Assembly (NCBI GenBank): GCA_015075625.1
Contig: JABTTZ010000001.1
Location: 1,983,021 to 2,047,020 of the forward strand
From: Anaerolineales bacterium
Lineage (GTDB): Bacteria > Chloroflexota > Anaerolineae > Aggregatilineales > UBA2796
DNA length: 64,000 bases
Direction of reading: 5' to 3'
Part shown: positions 35,642 to 45,590 of the stretch, piece by piece
Position numbering within the stretch: the first letter of the stretch is position 1
How the letters are laid out: every line of letters starts with the position of its first letter
The notes under the pieces: model-generated
Told to the model about the DNA's origin: nothing
The model's input: the letters and a program-made list of their open reading frames with translations, nothing else
The model's database searches: none
Position numbers and translations under genes: made by a program

Positions 35642-37249
35642 ATGGCATCGCGGACACGCACCCCACTTTTCACAGGGCATCGGCGGGGTTTTGGGGAACG
35701 GCTGATCGACTTCGCCGGAACACTCTTGGATGTTGACAGAACCACCCTCTTTCAGATTGCGGTAGTTATCGGTGTGCTGGTGGGAGCAATGCTCATCGGA
35801 ACAACTGCCGCCAACGACCCGCGCCAAATTATGCTGGGCTTTGCCCTCGTTCTTGTCGGATTGCTCAGTCTGTTAATTGTCACCCGTCCCTTTGTTGGGG
35901 TGATTCTAATCGTGGTTGCCCTCCCCATCGATACGCTGATTCCCGATATTCCCTTTCTCACCTCCGGCTACAGCGTCATTGGCTATTTCACGCTAGGGGC
36001 ATACCTCGTCCGCTCTAAGTTTCAGCTTAACTTGCGAACGGGGATGCGCCCACAGTATTTTTGTGCTGTCCTCTTTCTGCTGTGGATCATCATCACCAAT
36101 CCAGCGGCGGCGTTCGGTGTTGCCAGCCACTTTGATACGCGATGGGTGTTCACCTATATCCAGTTGATCGTCCTTATGTGGCTGATCTCGGAAAACTTGA
36201 CGCCCGCCCGCATTCGGCTGTTGATGATGCTCTATGTGATGACCGCCTCGTTTTCATCGGGCTTGGCAATCCGCGATTATAACTTTGCCCGCGTATCGTA
36301 TGCGCAGCGGGAAGCAGGCTTGGCAAACGGGATTAATGAGCTTGGCATGTATGCGGCGGTGGGCTGCATTTTTGCCCTGCATATGATCAACGATGCACGT
36401 ATACCGCGCTTGTTTCGGCTGGTTAGCCCCGTGCTGGTCGCTATTCAGGCGTTGGGTGTCATTGCCACCGTCTCGCGGGGGGGGTTTGCCATGCTCGCCT
36501 CTGGGCTGATTTTGTCGATGCTCTTCTTGAACGTCGGCATCCCCCTTCAATCGGTTAAACAACACGCCCAGCGCTTTGCCCTGCGGATGATGATGATGGG
36601 CATCATCATTGTGGGCGGAATTTTGTTCGTGCCAAGTGCCTATTGGAACATCTTAAGCAACACCGTTGATCAAATTGTGTCAGGGACAGAGGTAGGCAAA
36701 AACCGCTACGCCGAGGGACGAGGGGCGGTCATTGCCCGCTTCTTCCTTTGGGAACGCGCCCTAGAGACATTTAGTCAATATCCCATTACCGGCATTGGCG
36801 TTGGGCAAGGGCGCACCTACATCGACTACGCAGAAACCTACACCGGAATTTATGATGTGCGCCGCCTTGAAAACGCCGTTGCCCATAACATGTTTCTGAG
36901 CGTTCTCTCGGAGACGGGGTTGGTTGGCTTTACTTTTTACATGGGTTGGTTGGGGTTTTCGTCGTTATATTTTGTCCGCGCCATGCTCCAACGGGAGAGC
37001 GCTGAACATGCGATCTTGGCAAAGACCTGGTTCATTGCGCAGGTGATGATTTGCATCATGGGTGTGACCTCTAGTTTCCATTACAGCAAACTGCTGTGGG
37101 CAACCTCTGGGGTTAGTTTGGCGTTATTCCCTGTGCTGCGCCCCGCCGCACAGGAAGCGTCTACACAGTCCACACAGCCCACCTTGCCCTTAGGTCAGCA
37201 GCTACATGAGCCGCCCCAACCACCACCAGCCCTTCCACGTCGGATGTAA
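35642..37249 (+). CDS. O-antigen ligase / Wzy-type polysaccharide polymerase
   Basis: A 535-residue integral membrane protein with about 11-12 helices and a large outer loop (about 340-425). The loop region has FLWERALETFSQYPITGIGVGQGRT and then ENAVAHNMFLSVLSETGLVGF, the pattern of the O-antigen ligase family (PF04932), whose conserved loop His and Arg bind lipid-linked glycan. It likely polymerises or ligates repeat units at the outer face of the membrane. The C-terminal tail is Pro/Gln-rich. The 3' end overlaps the upstream part of the asnB frame, but the asnB start chosen lies 16 bp after this stop. Confidence 0.88.
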   Translation: MASRTRTPLFTGHRRGFGERLIDFAGTLLDVDRTTLFQIAVVIGVLVGAMLIGTTAANDPRQIMLGFALVLVGLLSLLIVTRPFVGVILIVVALPIDTLIPDIPFLTSGYSVIGYFTLGAYLVRSKFQLNLRTGMRPQYFCAVLFLLWIIITNPAAAFGVASHFDTRWVFTYIQLIVLMWLISENLTPARIRLLMMLYVMTASFSSGLAIRDYNFARVSYAQREAGLANGINELGMYAAVGCIFALHMINDARIPRLFRLVSPVLVAIQALGVIATVSRGGFAMLASGLILSMLFLNVGIPLQSVKQHAQRFALRMMMMGIIIVGGILFVPSAYWNILSNTVDQIVSGTEVGKNRYAEGRGAVIARFFLWERALETFSQYPITGIGVGQGRTYIDYAETYTGIYDVRRLENAVAHNMFLSVLSETGLVGFTFYMGWLGFSSLYFVRAMLQRESAEHAILAKTWFIAQVMICIMGVTSSFHYSKLLWATSGVSLALFPVLRPAAQEASTQSTQPTLPLGQQLHEPPQPPPALPRRM

Positions 37250-37265
37250 AGAGAAACGAGGCATC

Positions 37266-39140
37266 ATGTGCGGTATTTGCGGTTTTGCGGCAGCGACAAC
37301 CCGCCCAAGCGCTCTAGACACCCTGCGACGCATGGCGGCAACCATCCACCATCGGGGACCGGATAAGGACGGCTATTTTTATACCGATGGGGCGGCGCTT
37401 GGCTTTCGCCGTCTGAGCATCATCGATTTGAATACGGGCGATCAGCCCATGCCCAACAACGATGGCTCGATCCAGATCATCTTCAATGGCGAAATCTATA
37501 ATTTTCAGGCATTGCGTGATGAGCTGCGCGGGCGCGGCTATGTGTTTCGCACCCGCAGCGATACAGAAACGATCCTCCATGCCTATGAGGAATGGGGGGA
37601 GGGGTGTGTTGAACACTTTCGCGGGATGTTTGCCTTTGCCATTTGGGATGCTCGCCAACGGCGCATTTTCATCGCCCGCGACCCTCTCGGCAAAAAGCCC
37701 GTCTATTACTATCACAAGGGCGGACTTTTCGCCTTTGCCTCAGAGATCAAAGCCCTTGTCGAACTGCCGGAAATCCCACGAGAAATTGACCCTGCCTCGA
37801 TAGGCACATACTTACGTTGGGGGTATATTCCCGCCCCATACTCTATCTTGGCAGATGTTGCCAAACTTCCCCCGGCACATACCCTGATCTACGATGTCGA
37901 TACCGATGCGCTGGCGCTGCGGCGCTATTGGGCGCCCCACTACGAACCGAAACAAACCCTCTCCTTTGAGGATGCCTCCCGCCAACTGCGGGCGCTGCTC
38001 ACCGAGGCGGTCAAACTGCGGATGATCTCCGATGTGCCATTAGGGGCGCTCCTCAGCGGGGGGGTCGATTCAAGTACGATTGTTGCTTTGATGGCGGAAC
38101 ATTCCTCCCATCCGGTACAGACCTTTTCCATCGGGTTTGAAGAAGAGGCGTTCGATGAACTGCCCTACGCACGCCAAGTGGCACACCGCTTCAACACCGA
38201 TCACCATGAGATGGTGGTGCGCCCCAACGCCATGGAGGTGCTGCCCGATCTTGTCTGGTATTTGGATGAGCCAATGGCGGATGCCTCTGCTGTGCCAAGT
38301 TACTATGTTTCCAAAATGGCGCGGCGCTATGTGACCGTTGCCCTGAATGGCGATGGCGGTGACGAGGCGTTTGGCGGCTACCGCAGTTATGCGGCAATCT
38401 TGCGCTATCGGCGCTATCTCACCCTTCCCGCACCCCTCCGCCAGAGGATGATCGAACCTGCCCTTCGCGCCTTACCCGGTGGCGAACGCGGCGGCGGCGT
38501 TTTGGCACGGGCGCGGCGCTTGGTTGCCCAAAGCAGCGCCACTCTGGAAGCACAGTTCACCCGCTGGATGGAGATTACTCACCCCCCCACGCTGAAGACG
38601 CTTTACCCCTCTGGGGCAGAACACCCTCTGACCCATCCCGCCTTTGCCCACGATGAGGAAACGCTAGGGGCGCTCGATTGGATGATGCGTCACGACACGT
38701 TCAACTACCTGCCGGGCGATCTGTTGGTGAAGATGGATCGGATGAGCATGGGCAATTCCCTGGAGGCACGTTCGCCGCTGCTTGATAAAGAGGTGGTTGC
38801 CTTTGCTGCCAGCTTGCCCGAAGCGTACAAAAACGACGGGCGAACGGGAAAACGCATTTTGAAACACGCCATGCGCGATTTACTGCCAGCGGATGTGCTG
38901 AACCGCAAAAAACAGGGATTTGGCGTCCCTGTTGGGCGTTGGCTGCGCGGGGAATTGAAGGATGCGGGCGCGGAGCTTTTGCTTGGCGGTGGACGGCACA
39001 CCGCTGATTACCTTGATGGGGAGACGGTGGCGCGGTTGTGGGCAGAACACCAAAACCGCGAGCATGATCACGCCAACACCCTCTGGTCGCTGATCATCCT
39101 TGAGATGTGGTCGGCACGGTTTTTGGATGGAGATGCCTAA
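37266..39140 (+). CDS. asnB: Asparagine synthase (glutamine-hydrolysing)-type amidotransferase
   Basis: The 624-residue enzyme starts MCGICGF, so Cys2 becomes the N-terminal nucleophile of the glutaminase domain (about 2-220, with HHRGPDKDG and FNGEIYN). The synthetase domain follows with the PP-loop LLSGGVDSS, a TFSIGFEE segment and NGDGGDEAFGGY. Both domains appear intact. The frame is open 20 codons further upstream, but only the MCG start permits autoprocessing. In a polysaccharide cluster such proteins usually amidate a sugar or uronic acid instead of making free asparagine, as in exosortase-associated loci. That role is inferred from context. Confidence 0.93.
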   Translation: MCGICGFAAATTRPSALDTLRRMAATIHHRGPDKDGYFYTDGAALGFRRLSIIDLNTGDQPMPNNDGSIQIIFNGEIYNFQALRDELRGRGYVFRTRSDTETILHAYEEWGEGCVEHFRGMFAFAIWDARQRRIFIARDPLGKKPVYYYHKGGLFAFASEIKALVELPEIPREIDPASIGTYLRWGYIPAPYSILADVAKLPPAHTLIYDVDTDALALRRYWAPHYEPKQTLSFEDASRQLRALLTEAVKLRMISDVPLGALLSGGVDSSTIVALMAEHSSHPVQTFSIGFEEEAFDELPYARQVAHRFNTDHHEMVVRPNAMEVLPDLVWYLDEPMADASAVPSYYVSKMARRYVTVALNGDGGDEAFGGYRSYAAILRYRRYLTLPAPLRQRMIEPALRALPGGERGGGVLARARRLVAQSSATLEAQFTRWMEITHPPTLKTLYPSGAEHPLTHPAFAHDEETLGALDWMMRHDTFNYLPGDLLVKMDRMSMGNSLEARSPLLDKEVVAFAASLPEAYKNDGRTGKRILKHAMRDLLPADVLNRKKQGFGVPVGRWLRGELKDAGAELLLGGGRHTADYLDGETVARLWAEHQNREHDHANTLWSLIILEMWSARFLDGDA

Positions 39141-39146
39141 GCCTAC

Positions 39147-40070
39147 ATGGATGTAACTACGACACAGAGCCGCGATCAGGCGGTTCTGACGACCATCGGA
39201 AATCATGATTACCTTGCCGCCATTCACCGCTGGTGGATGGACGGCGGCGCTCCTGTCTCCAAGCACGGGGCGCAGTACGGCTTAGAGGCGGCGGCGTGGG
39301 AAGACCTTGTTCAACACCTGCTGGCAATGGGATGGGTCAGTCTTAGCGGTGAGGCGCTTTCTGCCACGCACGGCGAGGGGTGGCAATGCCTTCAGGCGCT
39401 TTCCGAATTGCACCGGGGGTATGTCCGCCAGCCGCGCCCAGAAAAAGTGCGGCTCTTCGCCCATCTTCAAAATGCGCCACGTGGGGCGGCGGCGGATATT
39501 GGCTGCGGGGGAGGGTACATCACCCACCGCCTTGCCGAGATGGGCTTTGACCCGATCTATGCTTACGATTTGCTCCCCGTCTCGCTGGCAATCACTCAGA
39601 TTGGGGCGGCGGCAAGCGGCGGGCGGGTGGAGACCTTCTGTACGGATGCCACCACCCTGAAGGAAATTCCCGACGCCAGCCTCAGCTTGATGTTTAGTTC
39701 GGGCGCTATGCATTACCTGAATCATCGCCGCCACGCGCCGCATATCGGGCGCGTCCTAAAACCGGGCGGGTGGCTGGTTACTGAGCAGGTGGGTCTGGAA
39801 TATTACCGTCAGGGACGGCTCTACCGTGATTTGAAGCGGGCGCGGCGGGTGGCATCCTCCGTGTTGACGCTGCTGCGGACGTTTCTATATGAAATCAGCG
39901 GGCGGCAGTTTCGCTTTGGCACATCCGGCTACGAGGTGGGCTGGACACACCACAGCCTAAAACGCTTTGGGCGGTGGGCGAATCTCCGCCTTGTGGAGAT
40001 TGCCCCCGACACCATTACGCGGGGATTCACGGCGGTTTATCAGAAGCCCAACGAACCGACGGCGCAGTAA
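39147..40070 (+). CDS. Class I SAM-dependent methyltransferase
   Basis: A 307-residue protein. An N-terminal helical region (1-105) precedes a Rossmann methyltransferase core with motif I AADIGCGGGYITHRLAEMG, motif II YAYDLLPVSL, and a later strand SLSLMFSSGAMHYLNHRRH. The tail (LVEIAPDTITRGFTAVYQK) is typical of small-molecule methyltransferases. It probably methylates a sugar or a lipid-linked glycan intermediate in this cluster. It follows asnB by 6 bp and is followed by a glycosyltransferase after 9 bp, so is within the same transcript. Confidence 0.9.
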   Translation: MDVTTTQSRDQAVLTTIGNHDYLAAIHRWWMDGGAPVSKHGAQYGLEAAAWEDLVQHLLAMGWVSLSGEALSATHGEGWQCLQALSELHRGYVRQPRPEKVRLFAHLQNAPRGAAADIGCGGGYITHRLAEMGFDPIYAYDLLPVSLAITQIGAAASGGRVETFCTDATTLKEIPDASLSLMFSSGAMHYLNHRRHAPHIGRVLKPGGWLVTEQVGLEYYRQGRLYRDLKRARRVASSVLTLLRTFLYEISGRQFRFGTSGYEVGWTHHSLKRFGRWANLRLVEIAPDTITRGFTAVYQKPNEPTAQ

Positions 40071-40079
40071 GGCGCGGTC

Positions 40080-41156
40080 ATGAGTCGTCGTATTCTGCAT
40101 CTCATTGGGCAGTTGGAACGGGGCGGGGCAGAGCGTCAACTGCTCTACCTTGTGGAGGCGCTGCAAAAACGCGGTTGGCGGGGGGGTATTCTCTCTTTCA
40201 GCCGGGGAGAAGCGTGGGATGACCGCGCCCGTGCGCTTGGTGTGCCGCTCTATTTCGTCCCCCGCACACGCCATAAATGGCTGCGGGTGATCCTCGTTCG
40301 GGCGCAGATTGCCCGCTTTCGTCCGGCGCTGTGCCATTCGTGGTCGATCCACACGAATCTGTATTTGGATTATGCGGCGCGGCTGTGGCGGGGGAAAACA
40401 CTCTATTCCTTTCGCTACGATCCCAAGACAGACGCCCACACGGGGCAGATCGCCAAAATTCAGTACCCGGCGATCTACGCCCGCACCGACTGCGTGATCA
40501 GCAATGCGGCAGTTTCTATTGAGAGCGCCCGTGACGCCGGAATCGCTATGCGGCGCGTTGAGATCATCGGGAATATCGTCCCCCTTCCACCAGCGCCCTC
40601 GGAACGCCCCATGACGATCCCGCGCCTTGCCGCCATTGGCTTGCTCATCCCGCGCAAGGGGTATGATGTGCTGATCGATGCGCTAGGGCTGCTGCGGGCG
40701 GAAGGGATGATTGCCGAGCTTCACCTTGCGGGTGGGGGGGCAGAGCGCGAGGCGCTTGAACGGCAAGCGCGGCGGCAGGGGGTCGCTGAACAAGTGACCT
40801 TTTTGGGGGAAATTGACACTGTGCCAGACCTCTTGCAGAGCGCTCATATCCTTGTCCACCCCTCGCGGGCGGAAGGGTTGAGCAACACGATTCTAGAAGG
40901 CATGGCTGCGGGGCTGCCTGTGGTAACCACAACAGCCGTAGGCGGTGAGATCATCGACCACGAACGGACGGGACTGCTTGTGCCGCCGGACGATCCAGCG
41001 GCGTTGGCGGCGGCGCTGCGACGTTTGATTGGTGATGCCCATTTACGAGAGCGCTTAGGGCAGGCAGCACGGGCGGAGATTGCCGCACGTTTTGCGCCCG
41101 ATGAGGTGGCAAATCAGGTTGAGGCGATCTATACCAGCCTTTTGGAAAACGCCTAA
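40080..41156 (+). CDS. GT4 family glycosyltransferase
   Basis: This 358-residue GT-B enzyme begins with ILHLIGQLERGGAERQLLYLV, the N-terminal acceptor-side pattern of GT4. The C-terminal half has LLIPRKGYDVLIDAL, VTFLGEIDTVPDLLQSAHI, and HPSRAEGLSNTILEGMAAGLP, which contains the E-x7-E motif at the donor site. It resembles exosortase-associated sugar transferases. The stop overlaps the next start (TAATG), so translation is coupled to the polysaccharide deacetylase gene. Confidence 0.93.
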   Translation: MSRRILHLIGQLERGGAERQLLYLVEALQKRGWRGGILSFSRGEAWDDRARALGVPLYFVPRTRHKWLRVILVRAQIARFRPALCHSWSIHTNLYLDYAARLWRGKTLYSFRYDPKTDAHTGQIAKIQYPAIYARTDCVISNAAVSIESARDAGIAMRRVEIIGNIVPLPPAPSERPMTIPRLAAIGLLIPRKGYDVLIDALGLLRAEGMIAELHLAGGGAEREALERQARRQGVAEQVTFLGEIDTVPDLLQSAHILVHPSRAEGLSNTILEGMAAGLPVVTTTAVGGEIIDHERTGLLVPPDDPAALAAALRRLIGDAHLRERLGQAARAEIAARFAPDEVANQVEAIYTSLLENA

Positions 41157-42076
41157 TGCATACCCTGATGTATCACAATGTGATTGAGCAAAAGTCAGAC
41201 CTGCCCATTGCTAAAGGGCAGGTCACAATGGATGCCTTTCGGCGGCAGATGGATCGTCTTCGGCGGCACATCCTTCACCCGCAGGCTGTTGATGAGGCGC
41301 TTCAACAGGGAAAAACCCCGCGTGGCATTTTAATCACCTTTGACGATGGGGCGGCGGGTGTCATACACGCAGCGGACATCCTTGCCGAAAAGGGGCTGAC
41401 GGGCGTTGTGTTCATCTGCCCCGCCGCGCTGCAAAATGGGCTGTGGTTTTACCGTTTGGCGGATGGACTCGTTCGTGCCACCGCCTCAGAAGTGGTATGG
41501 GCGGGTGAACCCCTTCCGTTGATAAATCCCGAACAGCGACGAACGGCGTACCGCATCCTATCGACGGCGCTGTTCGAGGAATCCCCCGCACAGCGTGACA
41601 AACAACTTGCCATGCTGATTGACAGGTTGCGCCCAGAGGGAATTACCCCCCTAGAATTGCAAATCATGGATGAGGGGCAGCTTCGTCACGCCGTCGGGCG
41701 CGGATCGCTGATGGTGGCGAACCATTCATGGTCGCACCCCAATGTAACGACGCTGAACGAGGCTGATCTGCATCGGGAAATTAGCGCGGCACAGGGGTGG
41801 TTAGAGCGGTCTGGATTGCCTGTGCTGCGTTGGTTTGCCTTTCCACGTGGGGCGTTCAACACAGAAACCGTGCATGCGGCGAAAGAGTCGTGTCACGCTT
41901 TGTTCAGCGCGACGGCACACCGCACCGATCCCGCCCTTTTGCCGCGCACAGAGATCAACGCGCTGGATAATAATCTCGCCCGTTTCACGCTCAAAACGGG
42001 CTTGGGCGGTCACCCCTTTCGGCAGATTATTTCACCCCTAAAGGCACGCTTGAAAGGGATACAGGGTGGGGTATGA
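41156..42076 (+). CDS. Polysaccharide deacetylase (NodB-type)
   Basis: A 306-residue protein that starts MHTLMYHNVI, as in the PEP-CTERM/exosortase-type deacetylases. The metal-binding motif is LITFDDGAAG (TFDDG) and the second motif is NHSWSHPN (H-S-x-x-H). RWFAFPRGAFN supplies the R/FPxG motif. It is likely to deacetylate N-acetylated sugars of the polymer in the periplasmic-equivalent space or on a lipid carrier. No signal peptide is visible. Start and stop overlap the neighbouring glycosyltransferase genes by 1 and 4 bp. Confidence 0.9.
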   Translation: MHTLMYHNVIEQKSDLPIAKGQVTMDAFRRQMDRLRRHILHPQAVDEALQQGKTPRGILITFDDGAAGVIHAADILAEKGLTGVVFICPAALQNGLWFYRLADGLVRATASEVVWAGEPLPLINPEQRRTAYRILSTALFEESPAQRDKQLAMLIDRLRPEGITPLELQIMDEGQLRHAVGRGSLMVANHSWSHPNVTTLNEADLHREISAAQGWLERSGLPVLRWFAFPRGAFNTETVHAAKESCHALFSATAHRTDPALLPRTEINALDNNLARFTLKTGLGGHPFRQIISPLKARLKGIQGGV

Positions 42077-43194
42077 CCACACAAGGCGGGCAAGAGAGAT
42101 CGCCTTTGCGAATGGCGCTTTTCGCTGATGTGGGGCATGTCAACATCCAGCGTTGGGCAGAGGGGTTGATCGGCGCGGGGGCGGAAGTTCACCTAATCAG
42201 TTTCCGGCGGGGGCAGGTGGCGGGGGCGACGCTGCATATATTGCAAAAAAAACTTCCCGGGAAGGGGATGTATCTATCCGCGTTACCCGCCGCGCGCCGT
42301 TTGCTGCGTGAGATTCAGCCAGAAGTTGTCGCCGCCTATTATGTGACTGGCTATGGCTTGCTGGCAGCCTTGACAGGGGTTCACCCGCTGGTGCAGGTGA
42401 CCTCCGGCAGCGATGTCTTGATCGCCCCACATAACCCCCTGATGCGGGCGGTGGTGCGCTTTACCCTGAGCCGCGCCGACCTGATCACGGCGTGGGCAGA
42501 TCATATGGCGGCGGCGGCATTAAAGGTTTTCCCACAACAAAAACGCTCATCGGTGGCAAATCGCCTTATGGTCTTACCACGTGGGATTCCAGCCGAGACC
42601 TTCGCCGCCGTTCACAGCCCACCACCCGCCGCCGATCAAGCGCTGCGGATCATCAGCACGCGCTCGCTGCGCCCCGCCTATAAAATCGACACTATAATCC
42701 GCGCGGTGGGACTCCTTCGTAGAGAGGGTGTTGATGTCTACCTGACGATTGCCGGAGAGGGCGCTTTGCGAGGGGAGCTTGAGGGATTAGCCGCCGAATT
42801 AAAGGTGACAGATCGGGTGCGCTTTGCCGGGTTCGTCCCGAATGATCAGCTTCCGGGGCTGTTGGCACAGCACACCACCTACCTCGCCGTGATTGATACG
42901 GATGGCGTCTCGGCGTCGTTGTTGGAGGGGATGGCGGTTGGCTTGCTGCCCGTTGTCGCTGATCATCTGGCAAATCGAATGTGGCTGAAGGCGGGGGAAA
43001 ACGGGGTTCTGTTGGATGATCTCTCGCCAGGGGGGGTGGCGGCGGCGCTTCGCCGTGCGCACGGCGATCTGGGGCTGCGAACGCGGGCGTGGTCGGCAAA
43101 CGCTCAGATTGTGCGCGAACGGGCTGATCTCAGCCTGAACTCGGCGCGGTATGTCGGGGCATTTCGGGCGTTGGCAGCAAAAGGACGCTCCTGA
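42073..43194 (+). CDS. GT4 family glycosyltransferase
   Basis: A 373-residue GT-B protein. The N-terminus reads FADVGHVNIQRWAEGLIGAGAEVHLIS, and the acceptor-domain strand AYYVTGYGLLAAL follows. The C-terminal half has TRSLRPAYKIDTIIRAVGLL, VRFAGFVPNDQLPGLLAQ, and DGVSASLLEGMAVGLLPVV, the donor-site E-x7 region. It starts inside the deacetylase stop (ATGA). Sugar specificity cannot be read from sequence. Confidence 0.92.
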   Translation: MTTQGGQERSPLRMALFADVGHVNIQRWAEGLIGAGAEVHLISFRRGQVAGATLHILQKKLPGKGMYLSALPAARRLLREIQPEVVAAYYVTGYGLLAALTGVHPLVQVTSGSDVLIAPHNPLMRAVVRFTLSRADLITAWADHMAAAALKVFPQQKRSSVANRLMVLPRGIPAETFAAVHSPPPAADQALRIISTRSLRPAYKIDTIIRAVGLLRREGVDVYLTIAGEGALRGELEGLAAELKVTDRVRFAGFVPNDQLPGLLAQHTTYLAVIDTDGVSASLLEGMAVGLLPVVADHLANRMWLKAGENGVLLDDLSPGGVAAALRRAHGDLGLRTRAWSANAQIVRERADLSLNSARYVGAFRALAAKGRS

Positions 43195-44420
43195 TGAAGA
43201 TTCTCTATTTGCACCAATATTTTTGCACGCCGGAAGGGTCGGCGGGGACGCGCTCCTATGAATTTGCGCGGCGGTGGGTGGCAGCAGGACATGAGGTGAC
43301 GATGATCACCTCCCCCGCCTACCTCCCCGAACGATTCAAGGCGTTTACGACAGTCACCGAGACTCTGATTGACACCATCCCAACAGTAATTATCCCCGTC
43401 CCCTATGCGAACAAGATGTCATTTTCGCAGCGCATCCGTGCCTTTGGGCAATTCGCCCTGCGTGCCTCGCGGGAGGCGATGCGCCGCGAGGCGGATGTTA
43501 TCTTCGCCACAAGTACCCCGCTGACGATTGCGATCCCCGCCATTGCCGCCAAACTGCGGCGGCGTGTTCCAATGGTTTTTGAGGTGCGTGATCTATGGCC
43601 CGAACTGCCCATTGCCATAGGGGCGCTGAAGAATCCCTTGTTTCGGTGGGCGGCATACGCGCTGGAATGGATTGCCTATCACAACGCCCGGCATATTATC
43701 GCCCTTTCGCCGGGGATGTCCGCAGGAATCCAAAAACGAGGAATCCCCGCCGAACGGATCAGCGTGCAGCCGAACTCGTGCGATGTGGCGCTCTTTGATA
43801 TCCCCCCCGAACGGGGGGAGTCAATCCGCGAACAGCTTGGACTGCGCCCCGATCAGCCGTTGATCGTCTACAGCGGAGCGTTTGGGGTGATCAATGGGGT
43901 CGATTATTGGGTGCGCGTAGCGGCAGAATTACGGCAGAGTGATCCCGATATCCATATTTTGTTGGTTGGCATGGGCGCAGAGGTTGAGAAAGTGACGGCG
44001 CTGGCGAGAGAACTGGGCGTCCTCGGCGTGAATGTGACGATTTGGAAGCCGGTGAAAAAAGAGGAGATGCCCACTATCCTTGCGGCTGCCACCGTCGGAT
44101 CATCTCTCTTTAAACCGATTGAAGCAATGTGGCACAATTCGGCAAATAAATTTTTCGACACCTTAGCGGCGGGAAAACCTGTTGTGATCAACTATGGCGG
44201 GTGGCAAGGGGAACTTTTAGAGGAAACGGGTGCGGGGATCGCCCTCCCCCCAGAGGACTTCCCTCGTGCGGCGGCGCTGTTGGCGGCGTTTCTGCGTGAT
44301 GAGGGGCGGTTGGCAGGTGGACGGAAGGCAGCCCGCGATCTCGCCGCGAACCGCTTTCACCGTGATACAATTGCGCGAGGGGTAGAAGGGGTTTTAATGA
44401 AGGCGGCAGCGGGCAGATGA
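43194..44420 (+). CDS. GT4 family glycosyltransferase (WbuB-like)
   Basis: The 408-residue protein starts ILYLHQYFCTPEGSAGTRSYEFA, then VFEVRDLWPELPIAIGALK, the signature of WbuB/WcaI-type N-acetyl-sugar transferases. The donor domain has VIYSGAFGVINGVDYWV and a C-terminal site GSSLFKPIEAMWHNSANKFFDTLAAGKPVV. WbuB-type enzymes usually add a fucosamine or similar residue early in chain assembly. It shares one base with the upstream stop and overlaps the initiating sugar transferase gene by 4 bp. Confidence 0.92.
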   Translation: MKILYLHQYFCTPEGSAGTRSYEFARRWVAAGHEVTMITSPAYLPERFKAFTTVTETLIDTIPTVIIPVPYANKMSFSQRIRAFGQFALRASREAMRREADVIFATSTPLTIAIPAIAAKLRRRVPMVFEVRDLWPELPIAIGALKNPLFRWAAYALEWIAYHNARHIIALSPGMSAGIQKRGIPAERISVQPNSCDVALFDIPPERGESIREQLGLRPDQPLIVYSGAFGVINGVDYWVRVAAELRQSDPDIHILLVGMGAEVEKVTALARELGVLGVNVTIWKPVKKEEMPTILAAATVGSSLFKPIEAMWHNSANKFFDTLAAGKPVVINYGGWQGELLEETGAGIALPPEDFPRAAALLAAFLRDEGRLAGGRKAARDLAANRFHRDTIARGVEGVLMKAAAGR

Positions 44421-45031
44421 AACGCATCGTAAAACGTGCCGTTGACCTTGTGGCGACCATTCTGGGGATCATTATCCTCTCGCCGCTGTTTCTTCTAGTG
44501 TGGGTCTTGGTGCGGCAAAAATTGGGATCGCCCGCCTTGTTCAAGCAGCCCCGTCCAGGCTTGGGTGGGAGGATTTTCACCATTTACAAATTCCGCACGA
44601 TGACCGACGCCCGTGATGCAAGTGGGGCGCTGCTCCCTGATGCGCAGCGATTGACGGCGTTTGGGCGCTTTTTGCGGGGGACAAGTTTGGACGAACTCCC
44701 TGAACTATTCAATGTGCTGCGTGGGGAGATGAGTTTGGTGGGACCCCGCCCGCTGATGGTGCAGTATTTGACGCGCTATTCGCCGGAACAGGCACGCCGT
44801 CACGATGTGCCGCCGGGAATCACCGGTTTGGCGCAGATCGGCGGGCGGAATGCAATCACATGGGAACAGAAATTCGCGCTTGATGTTTGGTATGTGGATC
44901 ATTATTCCCTCTGGCTTGATCTGAAAATTATCCTGATCACGCTATGGAAAGTGATCCGGCGGGAAGGCATCAGCAGTGATGGTCATGCGACAATGCCAGA
45001 ATTTATGGGAACGATGGGACCTGAGTCGTGA
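44417..45031 (+). CDS. Initiating phosphoglycosyl transferase (PglC/WcaJ-core type)
   Basis: A 204-residue monotopic membrane enzyme. The N-terminal helix (about 5-32) is followed by FTIYKFRTMTDARD, SLDELPELFNVLRGEMSLVG and a Pro-Arg-Pro-Leu motif, then a conserved PGITGLAQIGGRN. This small-core form transfers a sugar phosphate (often N,N'-diacetylbacillosamine) from UDP to undecaprenyl phosphate, starting the glycan. It lacks the extra N-terminal helices of WcaJ. The next gene is a PglD-like acetyltransferase and the DegT aminotransferase follows 360 bp later, so a diamino-sugar starter is likely. Confidence 0.92.
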   Translation: MKRIVKRAVDLVATILGIIILSPLFLLVWVLVRQKLGSPALFKQPRPGLGGRIFTIYKFRTMTDARDASGALLPDAQRLTAFGRFLRGTSLDELPELFNVLRGEMSLVGPRPLMVQYLTRYSPEQARRHDVPPGITGLAQIGGRNAITWEQKFALDVWYVDHYSLWLDLKIILITLWKVIRREGISSDGHATMPEFMGTMGPES

Positions 45032-45061
45032 ATACACCCAAGAGGGCAAAAGGATGTAAGC

Positions 45062-45577
45062 GTGTTAACCGATCTGACGAAATTTAAGGCGCTCGGCGCA
45101 AATGTGGTCATTTACGAATGGGCGCGGATCATCAAAGAAGAGGTGATCACCATTGGGGAGGGGACACAGATTGACGATTTCGCCTTCATCTACGGCGGGC
45201 AGGGAATCGTCATTGGGCGCTACAACCACATCTGCTCGTTCACGACGATCATCGGCGGTGGGGAGTTTATCAGCGAGGATTATGTGGGCGTCTCGGCGGG
45301 CTGCCGGATTGTGACCGGAACACAGCATTACGGCGACGGCAAACGGATGGTGCCGGTTGTCCCTATCGAACAACAAGAGGTGATTCGGGGGGCGGTGATT
45401 ATGAAGAAGGATTCCTTCCTCGGCAGCAATGCGATCATCTATCCAAACGTGACCATTGGCGAAGGGGCAATTGTTGGGGCGGGGGCAATCGTGACGAAGG
45501 ATGTGGAGCCATGGACGATCAATGTGGGCGTCCCAGCACGGGTGGTTGGCAAGCGTCCCAAAGTACGCTTTGAGTAA
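45062..45577 (+). CDS. Hexapeptide-repeat sugar O/N-acetyltransferase
   Basis: A 171-residue left-handed beta-helix protein. The repeated [IV]G-x4 pattern is visible in [44 protein letters not shown] and [12 protein letters not shown]. The tail [13 protein letters not shown] is common to this family. The start is GTG with AAAGGATG upstream. In the context of an initiating sugar transferase and a DegT aminotransferase, it most likely N-acetylates a UDP-4-amino sugar (as PglD does). This is an inference: the core looks more like the maltose/galactoside-type acetyltransferases. Confidence 0.9.
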   Translation: MLTDLTKFKALGANVVIYEWARIIKEEVITIGEGTQIDDFAFIYGGQGIVIGRYNHICSFTTIIGGGEFISEDYVGVSAGCRIVTGTQHYGDGKRMVPVVPIEQQEVIRGAVIMKKDSFLGSNAIIYPNVTIGEGAIVGAGAIVTKDVEPWTINVGVPARVVGKRPKVRFE

Positions 45578-45590
45578 GCCCTCCCGCCGC

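Noticed and set aside
37206..37265. Upstream start of the asparagine-synthase gene
   Set aside because: It would place 20 residues before the Cys that must be N-terminal for glutaminase activity, and it overlaps the previous gene.
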